From: an uncultured Eubacteriales bacterium
GTDB lineage: Bacteria > Bacillota > Clostridia > Lachnospirales > Lachnospiraceae
DNA length: 17,337 bases
Assembly: GCA_900313855.1 (NCBI GenBank)
Contig: OMSZ01000172.1
Location: forward strand, 1 to 17,337
Direction of reading: 5' to 3'
The position numbers and the translations under genes were made by a program. This document shows, in pieces, positions 6,735 to 14,510 of this stretch (its first letter is position 1; each line of letters begins with the position of its first letter). Under the pieces are notes generated by a model, which did no database searches, was not told the origin of the DNA, and saw nothing but the letters and a program-made list of their open reading frames with translations.

Positions 6735-9260
6735 CTATTGAAGAAAGAAAAACGCATTATTTCTATTCTCTATATCAAAAAGATTATTATATTGTATCAT
6801 CTTGTATTCTTCTATTTTTTTAGAATATTTCGTCTTTTCATCTATCTCATGAAAAACTCCGTCATCTCCCTGATAACATACTGCTGAAATTATAGGAAGC
6901 TCCTTCTGAAGATCAAGAAGATATTTGTTATATCCGGTAAGCTTCATTCCGGCAAGCTGCATAACATATGATGACAGATAATTGGCACTCATATCAACCT
7001 CTTTCTCCTCAATGTCATAATTAGCCCATATTATATAAGGAGTTGCGTACCATTCTGCCTGTTTTTCCACAGGAAGCTTTGCCACATCCTTCCCGATAAG
7101 GTCAGAATAGAAGCTATTCTCTACCGGCGGCTGATGATCACCAAACATTACAATAAGAGTTGGTTCATCAACTGTCTTAAAATAATCAATCAGCTTTTTA
7201 AACGCGTCATCAGAAAGCTTTGCAAGATTAATATACTGCTCTGCCTCATCACTTATAAGATTATCCGACAAGATTCTTATCTTAGTATCTACATATCCGC
7301 GCTTACCGTCATAACCACCATGATTCTGCATTGTTACATTAAACAGATAAAACGGTGCATCACCACCGGTACTGTCAGCTGCTTTATAATCATCTATGAT
7401 CTGTTGGAAATCCGATTCATCGGAAATATAATTACGAACCAGCTTATCATTGCCCTTCTCATAATAATAGGTATCTGCATAGAAATTATCAAAGCCCATA
7501 AGAGGATACACATTAGTGCGGTTCCATCCGGAAGAAAGGTATGGATGATATGCATTATTACCAATATATCCTGAAGCCTTCATATTCTGTGTCATAGCTG
7601 CTGTCTGATCATTGACATACAGATTATACGGGATACATCTGTATGGCAGAAATGCCATTGTATTACCTGTTAAGAATTCAAATTCCGAATTGGCAGTATT
7701 GGCACCCTCTATTGAAACGTAAAGTTTTCCTTTAACTGTGTTATCTTCAAGACTGTGAATAAATGGAAGATAATCCTCTGAATATTGTATCTTACCGTCA
7801 TAGGATAAATCAGCAAGCGACTCATTCATAATAGCTATGATATTAGGCATCTTCTCTTTGACAGCTTCATCACCGGAAACGTCGTCAGATTCATAACCCT
7901 TCATTATCGCATAAGCTTTTTTTGCAGAATATCCCTTTGGCACCTCAACTCTTGTATAAGACCAAGACAGGACAAACGAAAGCGCTGTACCATTATTGGC
8001 ATAACGAACCTGCGGATGCCATACTTCAGCTTTAATTCCGCGGTTTTTAACGAAATCAGTCTTAAAGAAAATGGCATTGAATAATAGCACTGCTGCTATT
8101 GAACACAACAGCATTATGCCACGTCTCTTTATCCCTGCGCCCTTATATCCCTTTAGACTTAAAAGCATAGATGTAAAAGTAATGATATATACCACTCCCC
8201 ATACACCCGTAAGATCTAACTTATATGAAAAGTTTGCCGCAACATTCATTGCAGTCTTTGCAGACTGAATATCTGTTGCAAGTATAGGACATCCTCTAAA
8301 CTGCCATACATAATAATTAGCTATCGTCATTCCAAAAACAATGATAAGAAGTAGCATACTTGCATACTGAGCACGATTGATCAAGGTATACAGTATAAAC
8401 CAGATCACCATATAGATGAACAGATTAAGCAAAAAGCTCCAGCTCCACATACGCTTAATTATTTTAACAATGTAATAACCGTTGAAACGGTCTGCAAGCA
8501 TAACGCACAAAAATGGTGAGGCAAAGAAGAATATCCTTGTCATTATCTTATTGGTATCAATATTATCCGCCCATTTCTTTCCATTCCATTTCTTTTTGAT
8601 CGCAACGTCAAACTTATCAAAAGGAAGTAATATGAATATTACCGCCAGTATAAAAAAGATATACATATCGCGAACAGCTTTTGTATTATAGTATGAATAG
8701 AAATAGGTAGCCCCTAATCTTCCTTCTATCGGATTACCATCATCTGTTAACGTTCCATACAGGTCTCCCTTTTCCATATAGGTAAAGATACCAAAACCTT
8801 GAGGATTATTAACTCCGGTTGCAATGATCTGCATTATATAGTTGTTGGTATCTGAAAGGGTCACCTTATCGCCTTCATCAAAACGGAATTTACAAGGCTT
8901 TGTAGTCATTATTGTAGACACATCACGTGATGCAGTTACAAGAACATTCCTGTCAGCATCCATAATATTAACCGTTATCAATCCTGTTGCACTTTGATTA
9001 CCCTGATTAGAAAAACGGATCATTGTATATTCCAGGGTACCGTTCCATCCACGAAACTCCTGCTCAAACACCTTATCACCCTGAAAAGCTACAACAATAG
9101 GATTAGCAACAGCCTCAGCAGGAATAGAAACCTTCGACTTATACCTACTATAATATACATCCTTATTGACAACAACAAATATCATTCCAAAAGCAACCAA
9201 TAATAACGCAATTATCTTCCTTATCATCAGTGCCTTATCCTGCTTCCACAGTTCTCGCAT
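6735..9260 (-). CDS. LtaS-like membrane phosphoglycerol transferase with an extra extracellular N-terminal domain
   Basis: This is an 841-residue protein. TM1 is at about 13-32. A predicted beta-rich extracellular domain of about 160 residues (34-195) comes next, which LtaS lacks. Six more membrane segments occupy about 198-400, and the sulfatase-like catalytic domain about 470-790. Catalytic landmarks are E480 (in MNESL), the nucleophile T522 (in NTANSE), H572, W579-N-R581, H647 and D708-H709 (in MFGDHQP), a complete set by comparison with LtaS. The expected role is transfer of phosphoglycerol to a surface polymer or glycan. The catalytic half clearly resembles the downstream 694-residue paralogue, including the C-terminal LTGYNK, GDDG and LFD..NRN..FF motifs, so the two probably arose by duplication. 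GAGGAA lies eight bases before the ATG. The gene starts 20 bases after the beta-helix gene, so cotranscription is likely. Lipoteichoic acid synthase proper is possible but cannot be separated from accessory glycan decoration. Confidence 0.88.
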   Translation of the reverse strand: MRELWKQDKALMIRKIIALLLVAFGMIFVVVNKDVYYSRYKSKVSIPAEAVANPIVVAFQGDKVFEQEFRGWNGTLEYTMIRFSNQGNQSATGLITVNIMDADRNVLVTASRDVSTIMTTKPCKFRFDEGDKVTLSDTNNYIMQIIATGVNNPQGFGIFTYMEKGDLYGTLTDDGNPIEGRLGATYFYSYYNTKAVRDMYIFFILAVIFILLPFDKFDVAIKKKWNGKKWADNIDTNKIMTRIFFFASPFLCVMLADRFNGYYIVKIIKRMWSWSFLLNLFIYMVIWFILYTLINRAQYASMLLLIIVFGMTIANYYVWQFRGCPILATDIQSAKTAMNVAANFSYKLDLTGVWGVVYIITFTSMLLSLKGYKGAGIKRRGIMLLCSIAAVLLFNAIFFKTDFVKNRGIKAEVWHPQVRYANNGTALSFVLSWSYTRVEVPKGYSAKKAYAIMKGYESDDVSGDEAVKEKMPNIIAIMNESLADLSYDGKIQYSEDYLPFIHSLEDNTVKGKLYVSIEGANTANSEFEFLTGNTMAFLPYRCIPYNLYVNDQTAAMTQNMKASGYIGNNAYHPYLSSGWNRTNVYPLMGFDNFYADTYYYEKGNDKLVRNYISDESDFQQIIDDYKAADSTGGDAPFYLFNVTMQNHGGYDGKRGYVDTKIRILSDNLISDEAEQYINLAKLSDDAFKKLIDYFKTVDEPTLIVMFGDHQPPVENSFYSDLIGKDVAKLPVEKQAEWYATPYIIWANYDIEEKEVDMSANYLSSYVMQLAGMKLTGYNKYLLDLQKELPIISAVCYQGDDGVFHEIDEKTKYSKKIEEYKMIQYNNLFDIENRNNAFFFLQ

Positions 9261-9280
9261 TACCGTAATTCCTCACTTAA

Positions 9281-10927
9281 TTATTTTTTCTTGATCTTAC
9301 TCTTTTTATACTCATTAAAAGGACGTTTTTTGCATTTCTTATACTTGGTCTTAATTGATGTTGCTTTAGAATTATCGCAAACATTCAGACCGTAACGACC
9401 TGTTTTATTAACCGTATTCTTCTTAACTGTAGCAGAGCATTTGGTAACCACAAATATTCCATCCTTAGGAGCATTCTTGATGGTGTTGCCTTCTATATTG
9501 GCAGAAGAATTAGTAGTTACAACTATTCCGCAAGCCTTTTTTGTCTTCTTGTTGTTTTTCTTTATCACAAAGCTATTCTTTAATATATTGATATTCTTGC
9601 TCTTCACTAGACGGATCGGATCACAGTTACCCTTACCGGAACAGCCTGCAGGAACATCCATCATAACGTTGTTATCCGAAACATCGCATGTATTTGTTGT
9701 CTGTAACCAGATGCCATAACCGCCATTATTCATTGTTACGGTATTGTTATTAACCTTAACTCCGTAAAGTGTGTAATCACCTGCCGGAACCTTATCATTG
9801 CCGCCATCATTTGAAATGTCATTTTTAACAATCTCACTGTATAGCGAAATACCATAAGCTATAGCATTACTGTATTTCTTATCCGAAATCTGAATTGTAT
9901 TATTCTCAATTACCGAATTAGCTTCATGATCAACAGTAAATGATCCTGAAAGCGGTGAATAGAACGTATCATGGCTTTGAACCATAGAACGGAATATTAT
10001 TCCGGCGCCACAATCTTTTATTGTGTTACCGGAAATTACAGCATTCTTATAATTAGTTGCCGCAATAGCATATCCGCCTATATTATTAAATGTATTATTG
10101 GTAAACTGAATATTGTCAAAATACGAACCGGCAACCGCACTATGAGTTCCAAGTCCTCTTTGAAGATTTGTAAATGTACATCCATCAACTACTATATCCT
10201 GACATGGTGTATCATCATAAAACGGATACTGTGTAAAGTGCGAACTGTTATGCATAATATCAAACTGCAGCGCCTCATTATTGGCATAATTAACTGCACT
10301 TGCTCCTGTCTTACCACTCTTAGGTGTGAACCCGTCAAACACACAGTTCTTAAAAGTGATACCCTTACATGCAGCAAACTCTATCTGGTGATTATCATAC
10401 GGATTCTTAAATGTTACCCCGCTAAATGATAAATTCTTACCATGTCCAAAACGAAGCATTGAAGGACTGTCTGCTTTTACCGCAGCAGCTGCTGCTCCAT
10501 TACCATCAAAGGTACCACCATTAATAGCAATATCATGATATCCGTTATATCCATACGCCCCGGGATCATTAGGATCTCCTGTTTCCGAATCTCCTGTTGC
10601 TTTACCTATACGAAGCATTGATTTCCATTTCCTGCCCTCGCCTACACGCTTTAATGTACAGCCTGTCATGTTGAGAGTTGAATAACTGTATACCTTTAAC
10701 ACGGTATCCTTCAGTACATACTCGCCCTGTGGAAAATTAAATACATACGTAGTATTACCTGAAGCATCCTCCTTTGCCTGATCTAAAAAGTCCTGAATCT
10801 CCTTACCGGCATCATCAGTTTTTGTAATAACTACATTAATCGTCTTATTTGCAGCATTAACCCTAACCGAACCTATAAGAACAATTCCCACTATCAACGT
10901 CAGGGCTTTGATAATCCTTCTATTCAT
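9281..10927 (-). CDS. Secreted right-handed beta-helix protein (first gene of operon)
   Basis: This is a 548-residue exported protein. The signal peptide is residues 1-25 (MNRR, hydrophobic core, cleavage near VNA). A pectate-lyase-like opening, FPQGEY (65-70), leads into parallel beta-helix coils with NNTF and GNTI turns to about residue 520. The tail is strongly basic (about 529-548). Polar motifs shared with the divergent 1069-residue protein are GG.FDG (137-142), NHQIE (179-183), EALQFD (218-223) with H226, DDTPC (238-242) and H262. These could form an active or binding site; no lyase or epimerase signature that I know matches. Enzymatic action on a surface glycan is a guess. Thirteen cysteines are present. 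I chose ATG at 10925-10927 because AAGGAGG lies six bases upstream; an in-frame ATG at 10979-10981 adds 18 residues before the signal peptide and lacks a ribosome site. The two LtaS-like genes follow in the same operon. No LPXTG anchor is present. Confidence 0.85.
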   Translation of the reverse strand: MNRRIIKALTLIVGIVLIGSVRVNAANKTINVVITKTDDAGKEIQDFLDQAKEDASGNTTYVFNFPQGEYVLKDTVLKVYSYSTLNMTGCTLKRVGEGRKWKSMLRIGKATGDSETGDPNDPGAYGYNGYHDIAINGGTFDGNGAAAAAVKADSPSMLRFGHGKNLSFSGVTFKNPYDNHQIEFAACKGITFKNCVFDGFTPKSGKTGASAVNYANNEALQFDIMHNSSHFTQYPFYDDTPCQDIVVDGCTFTNLQRGLGTHSAVAGSYFDNIQFTNNTFNNIGGYAIAATNYKNAVISGNTIKDCGAGIIFRSMVQSHDTFYSPLSGSFTVDHEANSVIENNTIQISDKKYSNAIAYGISLYSEIVKNDISNDGGNDKVPAGDYTLYGVKVNNNTVTMNNGGYGIWLQTTNTCDVSDNNVMMDVPAGCSGKGNCDPIRLVKSKNINILKNSFVIKKNNKKTKKACGIVVTTNSSANIEGNTIKNAPKDGIFVVTKCSATVKKNTVNKTGRYGLNVCDNSKATSIKTKYKKCKKRPFNEYKKSKIKKK

Positions 10928-10933
10928 ATTGAT

Positions 10934-10940
10934 CCTCCTT
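10934..10940 (-). promoter_or_regulatory. Ribosome binding site deciding the start of the beta-helix gene
   Basis: A full AAGGAGG on the minus strand lies six bases before ATG 10925-10927. It places translation at MNRR, directly ahead of a proper signal peptide, and rules against the longer reading frame. Confidence 0.85.
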
Positions 10941-11039
10941 CTTTTGATCATATTAATAAAGAAAATTGCAGTATCATACATCTGCCTTCATACATAGTTT
11001 CCAATCGTAAAATTAGCTTTTTTCAAAACAATCAGAAAT

Positions 11040-11068
11040 ATTTTAGCATATTTTTTATGTAATTACAA
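11040..11068 (-). promoter_or_regulatory. Promoter of the beta-helix/LtaS-like operon
   Basis: On the minus strand TTGTAA (11063-11068), a 17-base spacer and TAAAAT (11040-11045) with an extended -10 TGC give a good promoter. It predicts a leader of about 105 bases before the ATG at 10927. No clear riboswitch or attenuator was seen in the leader. Confidence 0.6.
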
Positions 11069-11152
11069 TGAAAAAAACTGTTGAACAGCCTGTTATTCAT
11101 TGTAAATAATAACCATTTCACAAAATATTCACTTATAAATTTTGGAATAATA

Positions 11153-11181
11153 TTGGAAAAAATAAATTATTGTATTATAAT
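11153..11181 (+). promoter_or_regulatory. Promoter of the large Ig/beta-helix surface protein gene
   Basis: TTGGAA (11153-11158), a 17-base spacer and a perfect TATAAT (11176-11181) lie 33 bases before the ATG. AAAGGAGA follows, eight bases before the start. The minus-strand operon promoter is about 85 bases away, so the two units are divergently controlled from one region. Confidence 0.65.
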
Positions 11182-11214
11182 TAAGAAGATTTTTAAAAAA
11201 AGGAGATTGTTATT

Positions 11215-14200
11215 ATGCATATATCGAAAAAGAAATCAGTTATCAGTATACTTCTTGTATTTGCTATGCTGCTCTCACCCTTTGGCAATATATCAATGAG
11301 TGTACGGGCAGAAGGAGAAGATACTCCTCCGGCAAAAAATATAACGGTTTTTAAACTTACACTAAAGGATTCGTCAAACAATTCTTTTCCTGCCGCTAAT
11401 AATTGTCTTACAAACAAGAGAATTTTAGACGCATCTGATTTTGATTTCAGTATTACGTATCAATCAGGTGATGAAACAAAATCAGAGACATTGAAATTAG
11501 AAACTACTGATGATTCTACTGTATATAAGGATGCTGACGGGATCAGTTATACAGTTGATGATTCTAAAATTGATGAGATCAGTGCCAAAATCGGAGAAAA
11601 GCAGGCTGTATCAGCAGTTCTAAAATATAAAGCTGCTGACGGTACAGATAAATCCATTACTTCAACCGATAATCCGGAGGTTAACATTTTTTCATCAAAA
11701 GAAGTTATCAATCCCAAAAAAATTAGTCTTAAACTCAAAAATAAGGATGTTAATACTTTCTACGCGGCAACAAGCGACGCTCTTGATTCTTCTGATACAT
11801 TAGATTCCGATAACCTTGAGCTATTGGTAACATATGATGTAAGGTTTTATAAGGATGATTACGATAATACATCTGCAGACGATACAAAACGCTATGAAAT
11901 AAAAGAAGAAACCGAGACAATGCCTATTACCTCAACAAATGAATATACCATCAGAACAAATGTTGAGGAAGTAAGAAAGACCATCGGCGAGGAACAGGAG
12001 CTTTGGGCAGAGCTTGAATATAAAACAAAAGACTCTGAAGGAAAGGAAAAAACTGTAACTATCAGATCCAAAAGCAACAAACCTTCAGATAATCCTATTG
12101 TAAATATCATTAATGCTTCAAGCACAAGAAACCTGTCTTCTATCGCACTTGAGCTTAAGGCAGACAGCAAGAAAAAATCCTTCTATGTTGACAACGGATT
12201 AATGAAGGCAGACGAGCTTTTAAGTCTTTCTGACTTTAACCTTAAGCTTACGTATGAGAACGGAAAAACTGTAACTAAAGATGATATCAAAGCCTTATCA
12301 TCAGATGACATCAAGGTTACTACCAATGTGGAAACGATCAAAAAGCATGTCGGAAAGAATCAGGAGATTACAGCAAAGCTTACATACAAGGACAAGGATG
12401 GCAAAGACGTTACACTTCAGACCATTACCGCTGATGATGTTACTGCAGCAAAGAAAAAAGACCCTAACACAACGCTTAAAGCTACAACGGCTAAGGTTAC
12501 AATCCTTGCTCCTTATGCAATAAATGGAGTTGTTACGGTAACGCCCCAAAACTTTGGAGCCAAGGCAACTGATATATATACTGACAAGGCTGCCATTCAG
12601 GATGCGTTAGATCTTGCATGTGCAGATTATAAATTATTGATCAATTTCCCAGCGGGAGAATATTATATCGGAGGACCTCTTTACATTCATTCCAATACAA
12701 CACTTAAATTGGATAATCTGGCAGCAATTATAAGAAATGCAGATGATGATAAGGGCAGTGGAAAGACCGGTCGTGACGGAGTTAATCACAATCTGTTAAA
12801 AGCCTCACCGTATAATTCTAAAAAGTCCGAAACTGTCGGTGGATATACAAATGCTGAGAACATTGTTATTGAAGGCGGTATTTTTGACGGCGGTAATATA
12901 AGCAAGGCCACTACTGCTTCTAACGTGCTTAACCTTGGTCATATCAATAATCTGACGATCAAAAACACTACAGTTAAAAATGCATTTGGCAACCACTTAA
13001 TTGAACTTGTTGCCGTACAGAATGCAGAGATTACCGGATGTACCTTCACCGGATTCAGATATGTCAAGGACGAGATAAATGATGATGACGGTGGTAAATC
13101 ATATGCAGACCCTAATGGCGACCTTGCAGAAGCAATTCAGATTGATGTAGCGCATGAAGAAACGAAAACTGACGGAACAATTTCAAAATGGACTTCCGCA
13201 TACCTTACAGATGATACACCATGTGCTAACATCAAAATTCATGATAACACATTTAACGATTATCCAGTTGCCATTGGCAACCATCACTCATTAGACGGTC
13301 ATCATCATACAAATATAGAGATAGCTAATAACAAAATTAACGGTACCTCTTCACAGAACAGCGGAATCAAATTATTCGGTTGTGACAATTCCTTAGTAAG
13401 TGGTAACACTATCACTAATTACTCTACCGGAATCAAAGCAAGCGCAAGTAATGGATTTACTGTTCAATACAACAATATTACAAGCGCAACTTATGGAATA
13501 ATAGATACTGACGCAAGCTCCGGACAGATAGTTAGTAACACAATTGACAAACTGACCAATCAGGGAATAATTGTTTACGGAGCAGGAACCACTGCTTCTG
13601 TAGTAGGTCTTAACACTATAAGCAACAGCAAAAAAAGTGGAATTTTGGTACACTCCGGTGCAAGCTGCGAAACCGTTTCAAGCAACAAGATAAGTACATG
13701 TACAGAAGACGGTATCAGCGTTTACAGTTCCGGTAAAGTTAATTCATTAAAGACAAACACGATAAGCTACTGCCAGAACAATGGAATTGAAGTATGCGGC
13801 TTTGCAAGCATACCTTCAATAACCGATAATACAATAAACAACAGTACAGGCCGTGGAATCTATGTATACGGTTCAGCCAATGTTCCATCGATCACAAAGA
13901 ATAAAATAACCCAGACCGGTGCAAGCGGAATTGAGATCAATACCAAGGCAGTTGCTACAAACTTAAAGAAAAATACCATTAACAAATGCAGCAAATATGG
14001 AATTTATGTCGCAGGAAGTGCGTCTGTTAAAACGCTCTCCTCTAACACTATCAAGAATACGGTTAAGAATGGTATATATGTTAAGAACGATAAGATAAAG
14101 CTTACTTTCAAATCCAATAAGCTTACAAGAGTCGGAAGTACAGCAATTAAGGTGGACAGCAAGCTTTCAGCTAAGAAAAAGCAGAAATACACCTTTGCTC

Positions 14201-14424
14201 CTAAAGTAATAAGCCTTAATCTTGGAGGCGGTGTAATGACAACACAGGCATCAAACCTTAAAAAGATCAAATTAAAGGTTGGCAGTAAGACATACACCAA
14301 GAGCACTAGCAAAAAGAGCTATACTTTCAAGTTCAAGAAATATACTAAGAAAGCAAGCTCTGCAACAGTAACCTTCACAGATAAAAACAAGAATACCGTA
14401 GCACGTGTATTAGATTTTGAATAA
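11215..14424 (+). CDS. Large secreted protein with three Ig-like repeats and a right-handed beta-helix
   Basis: This is a 1069-residue exported protein. The signal peptide is residues 1-32, with cleavage likely after VRA. Three related beta-rich repeats follow at about 43-158, 168-299 and 308-431. A pectate-lyase-like beta-helix starts near 438 (NFGA at 446-449, FPAGEY at 478-483) and runs to about 980. A lysine-rich C-terminal domain (981-1069) ends in an Ig-like TFTDKNKN strand. The central helix shares GG.FDG (554-559), NHLIE (593-597), EAIQID (639-644), H647, DDTPC (666-670) and H690 with the 548-residue protein encoded divergently. Later coils repeat every 24 residues. The function is not known; a surface carbohydrate-active enzyme or adhesin fits. 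There is no LPXTG motif, membrane anchor or SLH domain, so retention may be by the basic C-terminal domain. The start is supported by AAAGGAGA and the signal peptide. A perfect hairpin follows the stop. Confidence 0.85.
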   Translation: MHISKKKSVISILLVFAMLLSPFGNISMSVRAEGEDTPPAKNITVFKLTLKDSSNNSFPAANNCLTNKRILDASDFDFSITYQSGDETKSETLKLETTDDSTVYKDADGISYTVDDSKIDEISAKIGEKQAVSAVLKYKAADGTDKSITSTDNPEVNIFSSKEVINPKKISLKLKNKDVNTFYAATSDALDSSDTLDSDNLELLVTYDVRFYKDDYDNTSADDTKRYEIKEETETMPITSTNEYTIRTNVEEVRKTIGEEQELWAELEYKTKDSEGKEKTVTIRSKSNKPSDNPIVNIINASSTRNLSSIALELKADSKKKSFYVDNGLMKADELLSLSDFNLKLTYENGKTVTKDDIKALSSDDIKVTTNVETIKKHVGKNQEITAKLTYKDKDGKDVTLQTITADDVTAAKKKDPNTTLKATTAKVTILAPYAINGVVTVTPQNFGAKATDIYTDKAAIQDALDLACADYKLLINFPAGEYYIGGPLYIHSNTTLKLDNLAAIIRNADDDKGSGKTGRDGVNHNLLKASPYNSKKSETVGGYTNAENIVIEGGIFDGGNISKATTASNVLNLGHINNLTIKNTTVKNAFGNHLIELVAVQNAEITGCTFTGFRYVKDEINDDDGGKSYADPNGDLAEAIQIDVAHEETKTDGTISKWTSAYLTDDTPCANIKIHDNTFNDYPVAIGNHHSLDGHHHTNIEIANNKINGTSSQNSGIKLFGCDNSLVSGNTITNYSTGIKASASNGFTVQYNNITSATYGIIDTDASSGQIVSNTIDKLTNQGIIVYGAGTTASVVGLNTISNSKKSGILVHSGASCETVSSNKISTCTEDGISVYSSGKVNSLKTNTISYCQNNGIEVCGFASIPSITDNTINNSTGRGIYVYGSANVPSITKNKITQTGASGIEINTKAVATNLKKNTINKCSKYGIYVAGSASVKTLSSNTIKNTVKNGIYVKNDKIKLTFKSNKLTRVGSTAIKVDSKLSAKKKQKYTFAPKVISLNLGGGVMTTQASNLKKIKLKVGSKTYTKSTSKKSYTFKFKKYTKKASSATVTFTDKNKNTVARVLDFE
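11341..12507 (+). repeat. Three tandem Ig-like repeats in the surface protein
   Basis: Three diverged copies begin with FKLTLK, ISLKLK and IALELK, carry FDFSITY, LELLVTY and FNLKLTY in the middle, then IGEKQAVSAVLKYK, IGEEQELWAELEYK and VGKNQEITAKLTYK, and end in VNIF, VNII and VTIL. They are about 115-132 residues each. I do not recognise the exact family; they resemble bacterial Ig-like folds. Confidence 0.75.
13597..14130 (+). repeat. Regular 24-residue beta-helix coil repeats
   Basis: The third residue (Ile or Leu) of the NTI/NKI turn falls at 802, 826, 850, 874, 898, 922, 946 and 970, an exact 24-residue (72-base) period. Each coil also carries a GI.V-type strand. Earlier coils at 733, 755 and 777 have a 22-residue spacing. 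Confidence 0.85.
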
Positions 14425-14450
14425 TCCGGCATGTGCCACAGGGCTCAAGA

Positions 14451-14494
14451 TAATAAAAGGGATGTGCAATAACTTATGCACATCCCTTTTATTA
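14451..14494. terminator. Bidirectional terminator, perfect 18-bp hairpin
   Basis: Bases 14451-14468 are the exact reverse complement of 14477-14494, with an 8-base loop. The stem has a GC-containing core (GGGATGTGCA) flanked by A and T runs. It lies between the convergent surface-protein and glycerophosphotransferase genes, 27 bases after one stop and 17 bases beyond the other. Confidence 0.9.
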
Positions 14495-14510
14495 TTTCTC
14501 TTATCACTAC

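Noticed and set aside
7134..7574. Plus-strand 146-codon open frame
   Set aside because: It lies antisense within the LtaS-like catalytic domain, has low-complexity Ile/Lys-rich content and no ribosome site; it is a shadow frame.
9971..10429. Plus-strand 152-codon open frame with many Cys and Ile
   Set aside because: It is antisense to the repetitive beta-helix gene; the composition follows from the reverse of Asn- and Gly-rich coils.
10928..10981. Longer N-terminus of the beta-helix protein, starting at ATG 10979-10981
   Set aside because: No ribosome site precedes it, it would put 18 extra residues before the signal peptide, and the internal ATG has AAGGAGG at ideal spacing.
13597..14130. 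CRISPR array or DNA-level satellite, suggested by the 72-base period
   Set aside because: The period is a protein-level coil repeat; the DNA copies are diverged and there are no uniform repeats with unique spacers.
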